From the NCBI RefSeq assembly GCF_001672915.1, contig NZ_LZKR01000156.1, forward strand, positions 62,001-126,000: a stretch of DNA of 64,000 nt, written 5' to 3'. The notes below the pieces were generated by a model, which ran no database searches, was not told where the DNA came from, and saw only the letters and a program-made list of their open reading frames with translations. Source of the stretch: Mycobacterium sp. 1245805.9 (GTDB taxonomy: Bacteria; Actinomycetota; Actinomycetes; Mycobacteriales; Mycobacteriaceae). A program made the translations under genes and the position numbers. How positions within the stretch are numbered: the first letter of the stretch is position 1; each line of letters starts with the position of its first letter. This document shows positions 7,654 to 16,112 of the stretch, in pieces.

Positions 7654-8544
7654 TCACGTTTCGGCGGCGAGGAAAGCGCGCAGCCGGTCGAGCACCAGTT
7701 CGGGTCGCTGCTCGACGATCCAGTGACCGACGCCGTCGACTAGCTCGACCTTGAAATCGCTTATCCGGTCGCCGTATCCGTCCAGCAGGTCCGGGGTGAG
7801 CACCGGGTCCTTCGTTCCACACAGCCACCGCACCGGCACGTCGACGCGGGCGTCGTCGTATTCGCCGCGCATCCAGCCCAACAACTCCTTGGTCTGAAAT
7901 GTGCGATACCACTTCGAACCGGCCACCGCGTGCCCCGGCTGGCGCATGCACTCGATATAGAAGCGGACGTCGTCCTCGGGCACCAAATACCCGCCGCCGA
8001 CCCAGGACGCCAGCAGTCGGTAGAACCTGGCCTTGGGGTCGCCGATCACCCGTGGACCGATCACCGGCAGCATGATCGGCACCTGGTACCAGAACCGCCA
8101 GATGTTGCGGAGCATCGCAAGGTCGCGCTTCAGGTACGGCGCAGCGGTGTTCATGCCGAAAAATCCTGTGACCTTTTCCGGGTGGCGCAGCATCATGATG
8201 AACGCGATCGGCCCACCCCAATCGTGGGCGGCGAGCGTGACCGTCGCGACCCCCAGGCGGTCCAGCACCGCGGCAAGGTCGTCGGCCATGTCGTTCTTGA
8301 GGTAGTCCGAGCGGGGCGCCGAACTCCAGCCCGCGCCGCGCAGGTCGGGACACAGCACCCGGTAGCCGTCGGCGGCCAGCGGGGGAATCAATTCACGCCA
8401 TTCCCACCAGTTTTGGGGGAAGCCGTGCACCAGCATCACCGCCGGTCCGTTCGCCGGGCCCGCGTCGGCGACGTGGATCGTCACCCCGTCGCCGAGTTCC
8501 ACGTACCTGTGTTCGACACCGTTCAGCGCGGGCATAGCGACCAT
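7654..8544 (-). CDS. ephF: Alpha/beta hydrolase, epoxide hydrolase EphF
   Basis: A 296-aa alpha/beta hydrolase of the epoxide hydrolase group. HGFPQ (residues 40-44) forms the oxyanion region, the nucleophile is Asp108 in AAHDWGGP, a cap with RFWYQVPIMLP follows, and the catalytic His is in GVGHW near the C-terminus. The reaction opens epoxides to diols by a covalent ester intermediate. It corresponds in order to Rv0134. Start ATG 8544 was chosen by family length; an in-frame ATG at 8535 is close. No strong ribosome binding site is visible. It is convergent with the HxlR gene (stops 9 nt apart). Confidence 0.92.
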   Translation of the reverse strand: MVAMPALNGVEHRYVELGDGVTIHVADAGPANGPAVMLVHGFPQNWWEWRELIPPLAADGYRVLCPDLRGAGWSSAPRSDYLKNDMADDLAAVLDRLGVATVTLAAHDWGGPIAFIMMLRHPEKVTGFFGMNTAAPYLKRDLAMLRNIWRFWYQVPIMLPVIGPRVIGDPKARFYRLLASWVGGGYLVPEDDVRFYIECMRQPGHAVAGSKWYRTFQTKELLGWMRGEYDDARVDVPVRWLCGTKDPVLTPDLLDGYGDRISDFKVELVDGVGHWIVEQRPELVLDRLRAFLAAET

Positions 8545-8570
8545 GAATTGAAACGTAGCCGACCGCCGCG

Positions 8571-9806
8571 TCAGGTCAGGAACCGGTCGACGTATGGCGC
8601 GAAGCGCTCCCGCAGCGCCTCCTCCGTCAACCCGAACATCTCGTACGACGTCTTGACGTTTCCCAACCGGCCGCGCTGATGCCCCGCCAGGTAGCCGGTG
8701 ACCGCGGCGCGCACCTGGTCGGTGAACGGTTCGCCGGCCAGCCCGTAGACCCGCTCCGCCACGCCGAGCTCGTCGGCCATGAAGTCGTCGAAACGGATGT
8801 CGACCGAGCGTTCCGGACCGACGGTGTCGCGGTCGCGGACCAGCGCGCTCAGCATGTCGTCCAGGCGGTCGACCCACTGCTCCGCGATCTTTTCCACCGG
8901 CACGGGTGAGCGGTGCATGCGCGCGGAGTAGGTGATCATCGCGATCATCGACAGCGCCACCGGGACCGGATCGCGATGGGTGAACACGACGATGCTGCCC
9001 GGGAAAACCCGGTCCAGCACCGGCACCTGCTCGAGATGCTGCGGCGACTTGAGCAGCCAGCGCCGCCCGCCGCGCAGGAACTGCATGGCTTTGAGTTGCC
9101 GGGCCAGGTACTCGTAGTGGGGCGTCTGGTCGTGCGCCTGGTAGTAGGCGCGCCAGCGCGGCGCCTCGGCGAGAGTCTCGAAGAGCATCGTGGAGAAGTC
9201 GTTGGCGAGCAGTTGGATTTCCTCGTGCACGTGGTCCGTGGTCATCTCGTGCATCAGCGGGAAGTAGGGCATCACGGTGTTGATGACCCCGACCCCGACG
9301 TCCATCCGGGTCCGCCGGGGATCCGGCTCGATTCCCACCTCGGCCGGGAGCGGGAACGGCTCGACGCTTTCCCAGTACGGCATGGTGCGGAAGGTGGGCG
9401 GCGCCGCCAGAAGGTTGTGCAGGTGGGTGGTGCCGGTGCGGGGCAGGCCGGCGATCACGATCGGCGGCTGCAGGTCGATGTCGTCGATCTCGGGATGCCG
9501 GCGCAGCAGGTCGGTGAACAGCAGCCGGTTCTTCAGCAGCTGCACCAGCTGCGCGAAGAAGTTGACCACCCCGGCCGGCTGCAGCCCGTCGATGGCCCGC
9601 AGGTCGGCGAGGTAGACGTCGAGTCGTTCTCGATAGTCGTCCGCGCCGAAATCGTCCAGGCCGGTGTCGGCGCTGGCCCTCGCGTGCAGGGCGTCGGCAT
9701 CGAGCGGACAGTCCGCGGCCATGGTGGCCATCATGTCCAGGATCTGCTGGGCCTCCGCGCCGAATCGGGGCTCGGCCAGGTCTTCTAAGCGAACAGCATT
9801 GGTCAC
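8571..9806 (-). CDS. Sulfotransferase-family protein (Stf3-like)
   Basis: A 411-aa PAPS-dependent sulfotransferase-type protein. The 5'-phosphosulfate loop GLPRTGTTHLHNLL and the 3'-phosphate motif FTHRDPVPVALS are both present, as in the large mycobacterial Stf3-like family that may sulfate lipids or alcohols. It lies 26 nt upstream of ephF on the same strand, so the two are probably co-transcribed. It is divergent from a TetR gene with only 28 bp between start codons. This gene begins the block that I do not recall at this place in M. tuberculosis. A second paralogue is at 48.8 kb. Confidence 0.85.
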   Translation of the reverse strand: MTNAVRLEDLAEPRFGAEAQQILDMMATMAADCPLDADALHARASADTGLDDFGADDYRERLDVYLADLRAIDGLQPAGVVNFFAQLVQLLKNRLLFTDLLRRHPEIDDIDLQPPIVIAGLPRTGTTHLHNLLAAPPTFRTMPYWESVEPFPLPAEVGIEPDPRRTRMDVGVGVINTVMPYFPLMHEMTTDHVHEEIQLLANDFSTMLFETLAEAPRWRAYYQAHDQTPHYEYLARQLKAMQFLRGGRRWLLKSPQHLEQVPVLDRVFPGSIVVFTHRDPVPVALSMIAMITYSARMHRSPVPVEKIAEQWVDRLDDMLSALVRDRDTVGPERSVDIRFDDFMADELGVAERVYGLAGEPFTDQVRAAVTGYLAGHQRGRLGNVKTSYEMFGLTEEALRERFAPYVDRFLT

Positions 9807-9834
9807 GGCGACTTATGTTACTCTGAGTTACGTA
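9807..9834. promoter_or_regulatory. 28-bp divergent promoter/operator with repeated GTTAC
   Basis: The whole gap between the sulfotransferase ATG and the TetR ATG is 28 bp. It holds GTTACTCTGAGTTAC, readable as a direct repeat of GTTAC spaced by TCTGA or as the small palindrome ACTC-T-GAGT. With so little space, at least one of the two mRNAs is probably leaderless and a bound TetR dimer would block both. Confidence 0.5.
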
Positions 9835-10410
9835 ATGACGATAGACTTTGGCCGGCCCCGTGACCCGCGTATCGACGCCGCGGTGCTGCGCGCGACCGTC
9901 GAACTGCTCGCGGAAACCGGGTATTCCGGCCTTCTGGTCTCCGCCATTGCCGAGCGGGCCGGCACCAGCAAGCCCGCGATCTATCGACGCTGGCCCAGCA
10001 AGGCGCACCTCGTGCACGAGGCGGTGTTCCCGATCGGCGCCGCGACCGCGATCCCCGACACCGGGTCACTGCCCGACGACCTGCGCGAAATGGTGCGCCG
10101 CGCAATGGCTTTCCTGACGACTCCGGCCGCCCGGGCCGCGCTGCCGGGGCTGGTCGGCGAGATGGCCGCCGACCCGACCCTGCATTCGGCGCTCTTGGAG
10201 CGGTTCGCCGACGTCATCGCCGGTGGCCTCGCCGAGTGGCTGCAGGCCGCGGCCGCACGGGGCGAGGTGCGCGCCGACGTCAGCGCCGCCGAACTGGCCG
10301 AGGCCGTCGCAGGCCTGATCCTGGTCACCCTGCTCACCCGTGCCAAGGAACTCGACGACGCGTGGATCGACCGCACCACCACGCTGCTACTGAAGGGAAT
10401 CAGCGCATGA
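9835..10410 (+). CDS. TetR-family regulator
   Basis: A 191-aa TetR protein with the helix-turn-helix SAIAERAGTSKPAIYRRWPS at about residues 33-52, and a TetR_C-type ligand domain. Start ATG 9835 (MTIDFGRPRDPRID) gives a normal N-terminal arm. It overlaps the next gene by 4 nt (ATGA), so it is co-transcribed with the DUF1214 protein, and it is divergent from the sulfotransferase/ephF pair. It probably controls both directions from the 28-bp gap. Confidence 0.9.
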   Translation: MTIDFGRPRDPRIDAAVLRATVELLAETGYSGLLVSAIAERAGTSKPAIYRRWPSKAHLVHEAVFPIGAATAIPDTGSLPDDLREMVRRAMAFLTTPAARAALPGLVGEMAADPTLHSALLERFADVIAGGLAEWLQAAAARGEVRADVSAAELAEAVAGLILVTLLTRAKELDDAWIDRTTTLLLKGISA

Positions 10411-11540
10411 CGCACGACTCGACGGCCGCATGGCAGGAGCTGCTCGCCACCCTCGGCACCCTCGACCGCTCCTTCCTCGAGGGCGACCGCGCCGTCACCG
10501 ACGATCGCCACATCGCCGACGGCTACCGCATGCTCGCGGCCACACTGGGCGTGGCCTTCGACGCCTACCTGTTCCCCGAGCCCGGCCGCCCTCAGTTCGT
10601 CGCGGTGAACACGCCGTTCCGGCGCGACCGTCGGTGGGGCGGCGACAACACCGACGCCTACTACTTCTTGTGCCCGGTCGACCCCAGGCGGCGCTACCGC
10701 GTCAGCGGCAATCGCGGTGACAGCGTGTACTTTTCGGTGACGGCCTACAACGAACCCTCGCCCGGCGCGTGGTCGGACCGGGTCGTCGCGATCGTCCGCG
10801 ACAGCGACCTCGACATCGACGCCGATGGCAACTTCAGTTTCGAATTCCCACCAACGCCGGACGCGGCCGTGCTGATGACCCGCGACTACCAGGCCGACCC
10901 GCTGACCGGCCGCCCGGTGGTGTGGAACATCGAGGCGCTCGACGAGCCGGACCCGATCCGGCACGGCGACGCCGAGACCGCGGCGAGCCTGCGGGCGGCG
11001 GCCACCTGGCTGCGCACGATGTTCGCCATCGTGCCGCTGGCCGTCGGCACCAGAGCGGACGATGAGCACGGGCTCGGGCACGAGACCGCCCACGCGGCAA
11101 ACGAATTCGCCGATCCCTACCAGGTGCCCGACGCCAACTTCGGCTGGTCGGCGCGTGACGCGTGCTATTCCTACGGCAGTTTCGTGCTCGACGACGACGA
11201 GGCGCTGGTCATCACGCACCGACCGCCGGCCTGCCGGTTCTGGAACATGGTGGTGTGGAACCAGTTCATGGCCACCTATGGCGCGGCCGACGCCAGGTGT
11301 TCCATCAACGGAAGCAGCGCCGCGCTCAACGACGACGGCTCGGTGACGATCGTGTTGTCCCGCGGCATGACGACCCACCCGAATTCGCTGACCACGCTTG
11401 ACTATCCGCGCGGCAACCTCGCCTTCCGGTGGTTCCTGGCCGACGGTGTGCCGGCGCGGCCCCAGGTGCAACTGGTGAAACTACGCGACCTCGCGGACCA
11501 GCTCGATGGCCCGCCCCAGAGTGCCCAACTTGGCCTCTAG
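10407..11540 (+). CDS. DUF1214/DUF1254-type protein
   Basis: A 377-aa protein with the DUF1214 fold at the C-terminal half; FWNMVVWNQFMATYG and the later TLDYPRGNLAFRWF are conserved family features. No signal peptide or membrane segment is visible. The function is unknown. The ATG overlaps the TetR stop. The 3' end overlaps the convergent LLM gene by 60 bp, with both reading frames maintained. A related protein is encoded at 46.8 kb in the GntR cluster, also beside a sulfotransferase and an LLM enzyme. Confidence 0.75.
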   Translation: MTHDSTAAWQELLATLGTLDRSFLEGDRAVTDDRHIADGYRMLAATLGVAFDAYLFPEPGRPQFVAVNTPFRRDRRWGGDNTDAYYFLCPVDPRRRYRVSGNRGDSVYFSVTAYNEPSPGAWSDRVVAIVRDSDLDIDADGNFSFEFPPTPDAAVLMTRDYQADPLTGRPVVWNIEALDEPDPIRHGDAETAASLRAAATWLRTMFAIVPLAVGTRADDEHGLGHETAHAANEFADPYQVPDANFGWSARDACYSYGSFVLDDDEALVITHRPPACRFWNMVVWNQFMATYGAADARCSINGSSAALNDDGSVTIVLSRGMTTHPNSLTTLDYPRGNLAFRWFLADGVPARPQVQLVKLRDLADQLDGPPQSAQLGL

Positions 11541-12524
11541 CGTTTCCCCCGCGGGATACAACCGCACGGTGTCGACGCCGGCGTCGCGCCAGACCCCGAG
11601 GCGCGCCCGGACCATCTCCTCGGTTCCGATCAGCGTGGTGGCCAGCACCATCTCATCGGTCACCAGCTCCGCGGCGCCGTCGCGGTCGCCCCGTTGCCAC
11701 CGCTCCCGGGCCTCGGCCGCGACGTCGGCCCAGCCCTGCCGGCTGTAGGCCTGGTTGTAGAAATTCGTTCTCGACGACCCCATGCCGCCGAGGCTGAAGG
11801 CGAGCTCCTTCTTGCGGCCCGCGATCATGCTGCGCAGCTCGTCCTCGTCGGCGGCGAAGGCGACCTCGGCTCCCTGGCAGACGTCGATGTCGGCGCGAGT
11901 GCGACCCGCGGCCGCCAGCCCCTGGTCGAGGTGGGAGAAATAGGCGTCGCCGGAGCCCTCGGGAACGAAGCTGGTGCCCAGCCACCCGTCGGCGATGCGC
12001 CCGGTCAGCCGCAGCATCGCCGGTGACAACGACGCCAGGTAGATCGGAATGGCGTGCTCGGCCCGGGTCGACAGTCGCATCGGCACCCCCTCGCCGCCGG
12101 GCCGGGGAATCTGAAACTCCTTGCCGGAGTGCGAGATCTTGCCGCCAGCGAACACCTGCCGCACGATGTCGACGGTTTCGGCCATCCGCGCCAGCGGCCG
12201 GCCGAACGCCACCCCGTGCAGGCCCTCGATCACCTGGGGACCCGACGCCCCCAGCCCGAGCAGGAACCGACCGTTCGACAGGTTCGACAGCGTGATCGCG
12301 GTCTGGGCGACCATGACGGGCGACCGGACGCCGACTTGCAGGACACCCGAACCGAGCAGCATCCGCTCGGTCCGCGCCGCGAGGTAGCCCAGCGCCGAGG
12401 GCGCGTCGGCGCCCCAGGCCTCGGCCACCCAGCAAACGTCGAGACCCAACCTTTCCGCCTCGACGGCGAACTCGGCGACTTCGTTTGCAGTGCGGGACAA
12501 TTCGACCGTCGTCGCCGTGCGCAT
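11481..12524 (-). CDS. LLM-class F420-dependent oxidoreductase
   Basis: A 347-aa TIM-barrel protein of the luciferase-like monooxygenase superfamily, F420-type. The typical strand/loop LGLDVCWVAEAWGADA is near residue 30, and LSNGRFLLGLGASGPQVIEG carries the conserved cofactor-facing GLGASGP. It probably transfers hydride between F420H2 and an unknown substrate. The ATG at 12524 overlaps the stop of the SRPBCC gene by 1 nt (TGATG), so the two are coupled. The C-terminal 20 codons lie antisense to the DUF1214 gene. Confidence 0.85.
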   Translation of the reverse strand: MRTATTVELSRTANEVAEFAVEAERLGLDVCWVAEAWGADAPSALGYLAARTERMLLGSGVLQVGVRSPVMVAQTAITLSNLSNGRFLLGLGASGPQVIEGLHGVAFGRPLARMAETVDIVRQVFAGGKISHSGKEFQIPRPGGEGVPMRLSTRAEHAIPIYLASLSPAMLRLTGRIADGWLGTSFVPEGSGDAYFSHLDQGLAAAGRTRADIDVCQGAEVAFAADEDELRSMIAGRKKELAFSLGGMGSSRTNFYNQAYSRQGWADVAAEARERWQRGDRDGAAELVTDEMVLATTLIGTEEMVRARLGVWRDAGVDTVRLYPAGETLEAKLGTLGRAIELVREVA

Positions 12525-13048
12525 CAACGCACCCCGTGCTCGGCGAGCCTCTTGAGCGCGGCCAGCGTCTTGCCGATCGCACCCTCGAACTCTCGCATCC
12601 GCACGAAGACGATCTTTTCCTCTTTGTCCGGCATCGCGTCGATGGCCACCGACAGCCCGGACCGCCCCGGTCCCATCTGCATCCAAAAGTTCAGCAGCGT
12701 GCCGCCGTCGCGGGGCATCAACCGGAATCGCCAGGTCGCCGAGGGATGATCGGGTTCGCCCACGGCCCAGGCGAATACGCGCGGGGCGTCGCACGCGACG
12801 ATCTGTGAGGTGGTGCTCCACTGGCCGAACGCGTCGTGCTCGTTGTGTCCGACGAACCGGGCGCCGACGCGGGGCCGGTCCGAGCCGTCCGCCCACTCCA
12901 CCGCCTTCAACTCGTTGCTGAACGTCGGCATCAGCTCGATGTCGGAGACCAGATCCCACACCCGCGCCGGGTCGGCGTCGATCCACGTCGAGGCTTCCAC
13001 CGTGGGGGTATCCGCGTAGCGTGCGCCGGTCCATTCCACGCACCTCAT
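12524..13048 (-). CDS. SRPBCC (polyketide cyclase/dehydrase-like) protein
   Basis: A 174-aa START-like single-domain protein: ASTWIDADPARVWDLVSDIE is the characteristic N-terminal strand-helix, and the long C-terminal helix follows GPGRSGL. Such proteins bind hydrophobic ligands in a deep cavity; some are cyclases or dehydratases. The specific role is unknown. It is translated just ahead of, and coupled to, the LLM gene, so it may present the LLM substrate. A 27-nt perfect palindrome lies 12 nt before its ATG. Confidence 0.8.
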   Translation of the reverse strand: MRCVEWTGARYADTPTVEASTWIDADPARVWDLVSDIELMPTFSNELKAVEWADGSDRPRVGARFVGHNEHDAFGQWSTTSQIVACDAPRVFAWAVGEPDHPSATWRFRLMPRDGGTLLNFWMQMGPGRSGLSVAIDAMPDKEEKIVFVRMREFEGAIGKTLAALKRLAEHGVR

Positions 13049-13060
13049 TGTCCCCCCGAA

Positions 13061-13087
13061 CGGTCCCGAGGCAATGCCTCGGGACCG
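13061..13087. terminator. 27-nt perfect palindrome downstream of the desaturase
   Basis: Two 13-nt arms starting CGGTCCCGAGGCA are separated by one base. The element lies between the desaturase stop and the SRPBCC start on the same strand. It has no T-run, so it could be a mycobacterial hairpin terminator, a processing site, or an operator for the SRPBCC/LLM pair. Confidence 0.5.
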
Positions 13088-13103
13088 AAGCGGGACTCAT
13101 ACG

Positions 13104-14210
13104 TTATGCGGCGACCGGAACCCGATCCGCGGGGCGGTCACCGCCGGGTTTCCGCACCCAGGAGTCCGGGAAGGTCAGCTTGACGATCTTGCGGACGACG
13201 GTGCCGAACTGCCGCGGCAGCGGCCCGCGGTTGTAGGGGATGCCGTAGCGCCGGCAGATCTCCTGCACCTCGGGCGCGATGTCGGCGTACCGGCGGGCCG
13301 GCATGTCCGGGAACAGGTGGTGCTCGATCTGGTGCGACAGGTTGCCGGACATCAGGTGAAAGAGCTTGCCCCCGGTCAGGTTTGCCGATCCCAGCACCTG
13401 GCGGAAGTACCACATACCGCGGGACTCGTCCTTGGTCTCCTCGACGGTGAATTCCTGGGTTCCGTCCGGGAAGTGGCCGCAGAAGATGATCATGTACGAC
13501 CACACGTTGCGCATCAGGTTGGCCGAGAGGTTCCCCGCGAAGACGAACGGCGCGAACGGCCCGGCGAGCAGCGGGAAGGCGACGTAGTCCTTGAGCGTCT
13601 GCCGGCGGGTCTTCTTCCAGATCTCGCGCAGCACCTCACGCTTGTCGCGCAGCCGGATCTCGCCGGAGCGGATGCGCTCGGTTTCCAGCTCGTGCAGCGC
13701 GACGCCGTACTGGAACAGCACCATCAGCAGGAACGCGTAGACCGGGTTGCCCAGGTAGTAGGGGTGCCACCGCTGGTCTTCGCTGATCCGCAGGACGCCG
13801 TAGCCGATGTCGCGGTCCATCCCCACGATGTTGGTGTGGGTGTGGTGCATGTAGTTATGGCTGTGCCGCCACTGGTCGGCCGGGCAGGAGGTGTCCCACT
13901 CGAACGTGCGGCCGTTGATCGCCGGGTCACGCATCCAGTCGTACTGACCGTGCATGATGTTGTGCCCGATCTCCATGTTGTCGAGGATTTTCGACACGCC
14001 CAGCATCAGGGTGCCCAGCGGCCACGCCGGCGGCAGGAACAGCAGCGCGCGTCCGCCGACCTCCAGCGCGCGCTGGGCCTTGATGACGCGGCGGATGTAG
14101 TCGGCGTCCTCTTCGCCCAGGTCCGCCATCACGCGTTCCTTGATGGCGTCGAGTTCGCGGCCGAACGCCTCGGCCTGCTCGGGTGTGAGGGTGATCGTGT
14201 TGTGTGTCAT
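13104..14210 (-). CDS. Membrane fatty-acid desaturase (DesA3-like acyl-CoA desaturase)
   Basis: A 368-aa membrane-bound di-iron desaturase. The three histidine boxes are HNIMHGQYD, HSHNYMHH and HQIEHHLFPD, and hydrophobic stretches flank them (LLFLPPAWPLGTLML and the FPLLAGPFAPFVFAGNL region). By analogy with M. tuberculosis DesA3 (Rv3229c) it would introduce a delta-9 double bond into stearoyl/palmitoyl-CoA using electrons from its reductase partner. Start ATG 14210 follows AAAGGA. The reductase gene is directly upstream (25-nt gap), repeating the Rv3229c/Rv3230c pairing at a different place in the genome. Confidence 0.92.
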   Translation of the reverse strand: MTHNTITLTPEQAEAFGRELDAIKERVMADLGEEDADYIRRVIKAQRALEVGGRALLFLPPAWPLGTLMLGVSKILDNMEIGHNIMHGQYDWMRDPAINGRTFEWDTSCPADQWRHSHNYMHHTHTNIVGMDRDIGYGVLRISEDQRWHPYYLGNPVYAFLLMVLFQYGVALHELETERIRSGEIRLRDKREVLREIWKKTRRQTLKDYVAFPLLAGPFAPFVFAGNLSANLMRNVWSYMIIFCGHFPDGTQEFTVEETKDESRGMWYFRQVLGSANLTGGKLFHLMSGNLSHQIEHHLFPDMPARRYADIAPEVQEICRRYGIPYNRGPLPRQFGTVVRKIVKLTFPDSWVRKPGGDRPADRVPVAA

Positions 14211-14235
14211 GGCTTTTCCTTTCAAGGCTCGGAAC

Positions 14236-15330
14236 CTAAAGGGATAGGTCCACGTCACCGACGGCAACGGACACGCAGATCTGGACGTCCTCGTCGGGCT
14301 GGGTCGACACCGCGCCGGTGATCAGGTTGCGCACCGTTCCGGCGGTCTTGCGCCGCGTGCAGGTGTGGCAGATGCCCATCCGGCACCCGTTCTGTGGCGT
14401 CAGGCCGGCCGATTCGGCCTGCTCCAACAGCGAACGACCGTCGTCGTCGACGTCGATCCCGCTGTCGGCGAACGTGATTCGCCCGCCCGACGGGTTGGCC
14501 GGTGCGTCGAAGACCGGCGGCACGAAGCTCTCGGTGTACACGTTGTCGCAGTGCTCCCGCACCGCCTCGACCAAAGCCGTTGGCCCGCAGACGAACACCG
14601 CGTCGGGGTCGGGCATCGCGGCGGCCAGGTGCTCCGGCCCGAACCGGCCGGCGAGGTCGCCGGCCCCGGAACGGGTGTAGCCGTGCAGCACGCGGACACC
14701 GGGCTGATCGTTGTGGGCGGCGAGTTCCTCGCGGTAGCACGCCTCGGCGGGGGTGCGGGCGTAGTGCACGAACGCGACCTCGCCCGGATGGCGCTCGGCG
14801 ATCAGGGTGCGCAGCATCGCCATCACCGGCGTGATGCCGCTTCCGCCGGAGACGAACAAGATCCGCCGGGGGCGCGCCGCGGGCAACACAAAGTCACCGC
14901 CGGTGCCGGCCAGGCCGACGACCATGCCGCGGCGGGCCCGCTCGTACAGGTAGCTCGACACCAGCCCGCCGTCGTGGTGACCGATCGTCAGCTCGAGGTC
15001 GGCGCTGCCTTCGGCGTTGGCCGGCGAGTAGCAGCGGGTGTGGCGCCGACCGTCGATGTCGACGGTGAGGTTGACGTACTGGCCGGCCTTGAGGGTGTGG
15101 TTGGACGCGAAGGCCTGGTTGGGGGTGAGCGTGAGGGTGACGCTGCGCGGCGTGCTGCGGCGCACGTCGACGACCTTGGCGCGGGCCTCGCCCAGCGTCC
15201 ACGTCGGCGCCACCAGTTCGGTGTAGCGGTCCACACCGTGCGGACCGGTGAGGAGGTCTAACAGGTCTGAGCCCAGGACGCGCTTGCGCAGGGTTTGCGC
15301 GAGGTTCCGGGTCGAAGTCTGAGTGAACAT
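14236..15330 (-). CDS. Ferredoxin reductase fused to [2Fe-2S] ferredoxin (desaturase electron donor, Rv3230c-like)
   Basis: A 364-aa three-domain oxidoreductase: an FAD-binding barrel with RCYSPANAEGS, an NADPH domain with FVSGGSGITPVMAML, and a C-terminal plant-type [2Fe-2S] ferredoxin with CRMGICHTC plus a later Cys pattern. It would pass electrons from NADPH through FAD and the cluster to the desaturase. Start ATG 15330 was chosen; the frame is open upstream to 15366 but enters the promoter. It is the first gene of the operon with the desaturase and is divergent from a TetR gene across a 70-bp region with a clear palindrome. Confidence 0.92.
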   Translation of the reverse strand: MFTQTSTRNLAQTLRKRVLGSDLLDLLTGPHGVDRYTELVAPTWTLGEARAKVVDVRRSTPRSVTLTLTPNQAFASNHTLKAGQYVNLTVDIDGRRHTRCYSPANAEGSADLELTIGHHDGGLVSSYLYERARRGMVVGLAGTGGDFVLPAARPRRILFVSGGSGITPVMAMLRTLIAERHPGEVAFVHYARTPAEACYREELAAHNDQPGVRVLHGYTRSGAGDLAGRFGPEHLAAAMPDPDAVFVCGPTALVEAVREHCDNVYTESFVPPVFDAPANPSGGRITFADSGIDVDDDGRSLLEQAESAGLTPQNGCRMGICHTCTRRKTAGTVRNLITGAVSTQPDEDVQICVSVAVGDVDLSL

Positions 15331-15391
15331 ATGTACACCGTGCGCGCACCCCCCGCAGGTCGTCAAGGGTTTAGTGCACGTTTGTGGTAGG

Positions 15392-15406
15392 GTTCACATA
15401 GTGAAC
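15392..15406. promoter_or_regulatory. Palindromic operator GTTCAC-ATA-GTGAAC
   Basis: A perfect 6-3-6 palindrome, GTTCACATAGTGAAC, lies between the ferredoxin reductase and TetR genes. The second half contains the GTG start codon of the TetR gene. It is therefore a strong candidate for autoregulation, and for repression of the desaturase system by the TetR protein. The TetR mRNA would have to start very close to or at its start codon. Confidence 0.75.
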
Positions 15407-16075
15407 AGCCGTACTCCTAGCTCACGCCCGCATCGGTCGGGTCGGGAGCGCTCACGCGAGAACCCGTCGCGTGAGGAGCGCAAGGAGGCCACGCGTCGCG
15501 CCATCATCGCCGCGGCCCTCAAGCTGCTGCAGGACCGCAGCTTTTCCAGCCTCAGCCTGCGCGAGGTGACCCGCGAGGTCGGGATCGTGCCCGCGGCCTT
15601 CTACCGTCACTTCGAGTCGATGGAGGCCCTCGGGCTGGTTCTGATCGACGAATCGTTTCGCACCCTGCGCGACACCCTGCGCGGGGCGCGGACCGGCCGG
15701 CTGGATCCGAACCGGGTGATCGAGTCGTCGGTCGAGACCGTCATCGCCAGCATCACCGATCGCCGCGAGCACTGGCGGTTCATCTATCGGGAACGCTCGG
15801 GCGGGGTCACCGTGCTGCGCTACGCCATCCGCACCGAACTGCGGCTGATCACCTCCGAACTGGCCACCGACCTGGCCCGCTTCAACAGGCTCAACGAGTG
15901 GAGCACCGAGGACCTCAACGTCCTGGCGACGCTGTTCGTGAACTCGATGATCGTCATCGCCGAGGCGATCGAGGACGCCCAGACCACCGAGGCCATCGAG
16001 GACATCCGGCGGCTCGCCGTCAAGCAGTTGCGGATGATCACCATCGGCATAGCCGGCTGGCGGAGCGCTCCCTAG
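15401..16075 (+). CDS. TetR-family regulator of the desaturase/reductase pair
   Basis: A 224-aa TetR protein with an unusually basic N-terminal arm (RPHRSGRERSRENPSREERK) before the helix-turn-helix (LSLREVTREVGIVPAAFYRH). Basic arms in this family often add minor-groove contacts. GTG 15401 is the start that keeps the arm; no ribosome binding site precedes it, fitting a leaderless mRNA. It likely represses the divergent reductase-desaturase operon in response to acyl-CoA, by analogy with other fatty-acid TetR proteins; the ligand is inferred only. Confidence 0.9.
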   Translation: MNSRTPSSRPHRSGRERSRENPSREERKEATRRAIIAAALKLLQDRSFSSLSLREVTREVGIVPAAFYRHFESMEALGLVLIDESFRTLRDTLRGARTGRLDPNRVIESSVETVIASITDRREHWRFIYRERSGGVTVLRYAIRTELRLITSELATDLARFNRLNEWSTEDLNVLATLFVNSMIVIAEAIEDAQTTEAIEDIRRLAVKQLRMITIGIAGWRSAP

Positions 16076-16112
16076 CGGCGGTCACTTCGTCGCCGGAGTG
16101 AACAACCGAGCA

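Noticed and set aside
9981..11471. 496-codon minus-strand frame over the TetR and DUF1214 genes
   Set aside because: The plus-strand genes have an ATGA overlap, a helix-turn-helix and conserved motifs; the minus frame has none.
11481..13100. Reading the LLM gene as a 539-aa fusion
   Set aside because: The extension is an alternative frame of the SRPBCC gene; a TGATG overlap gives a normal LLM start at 12524.
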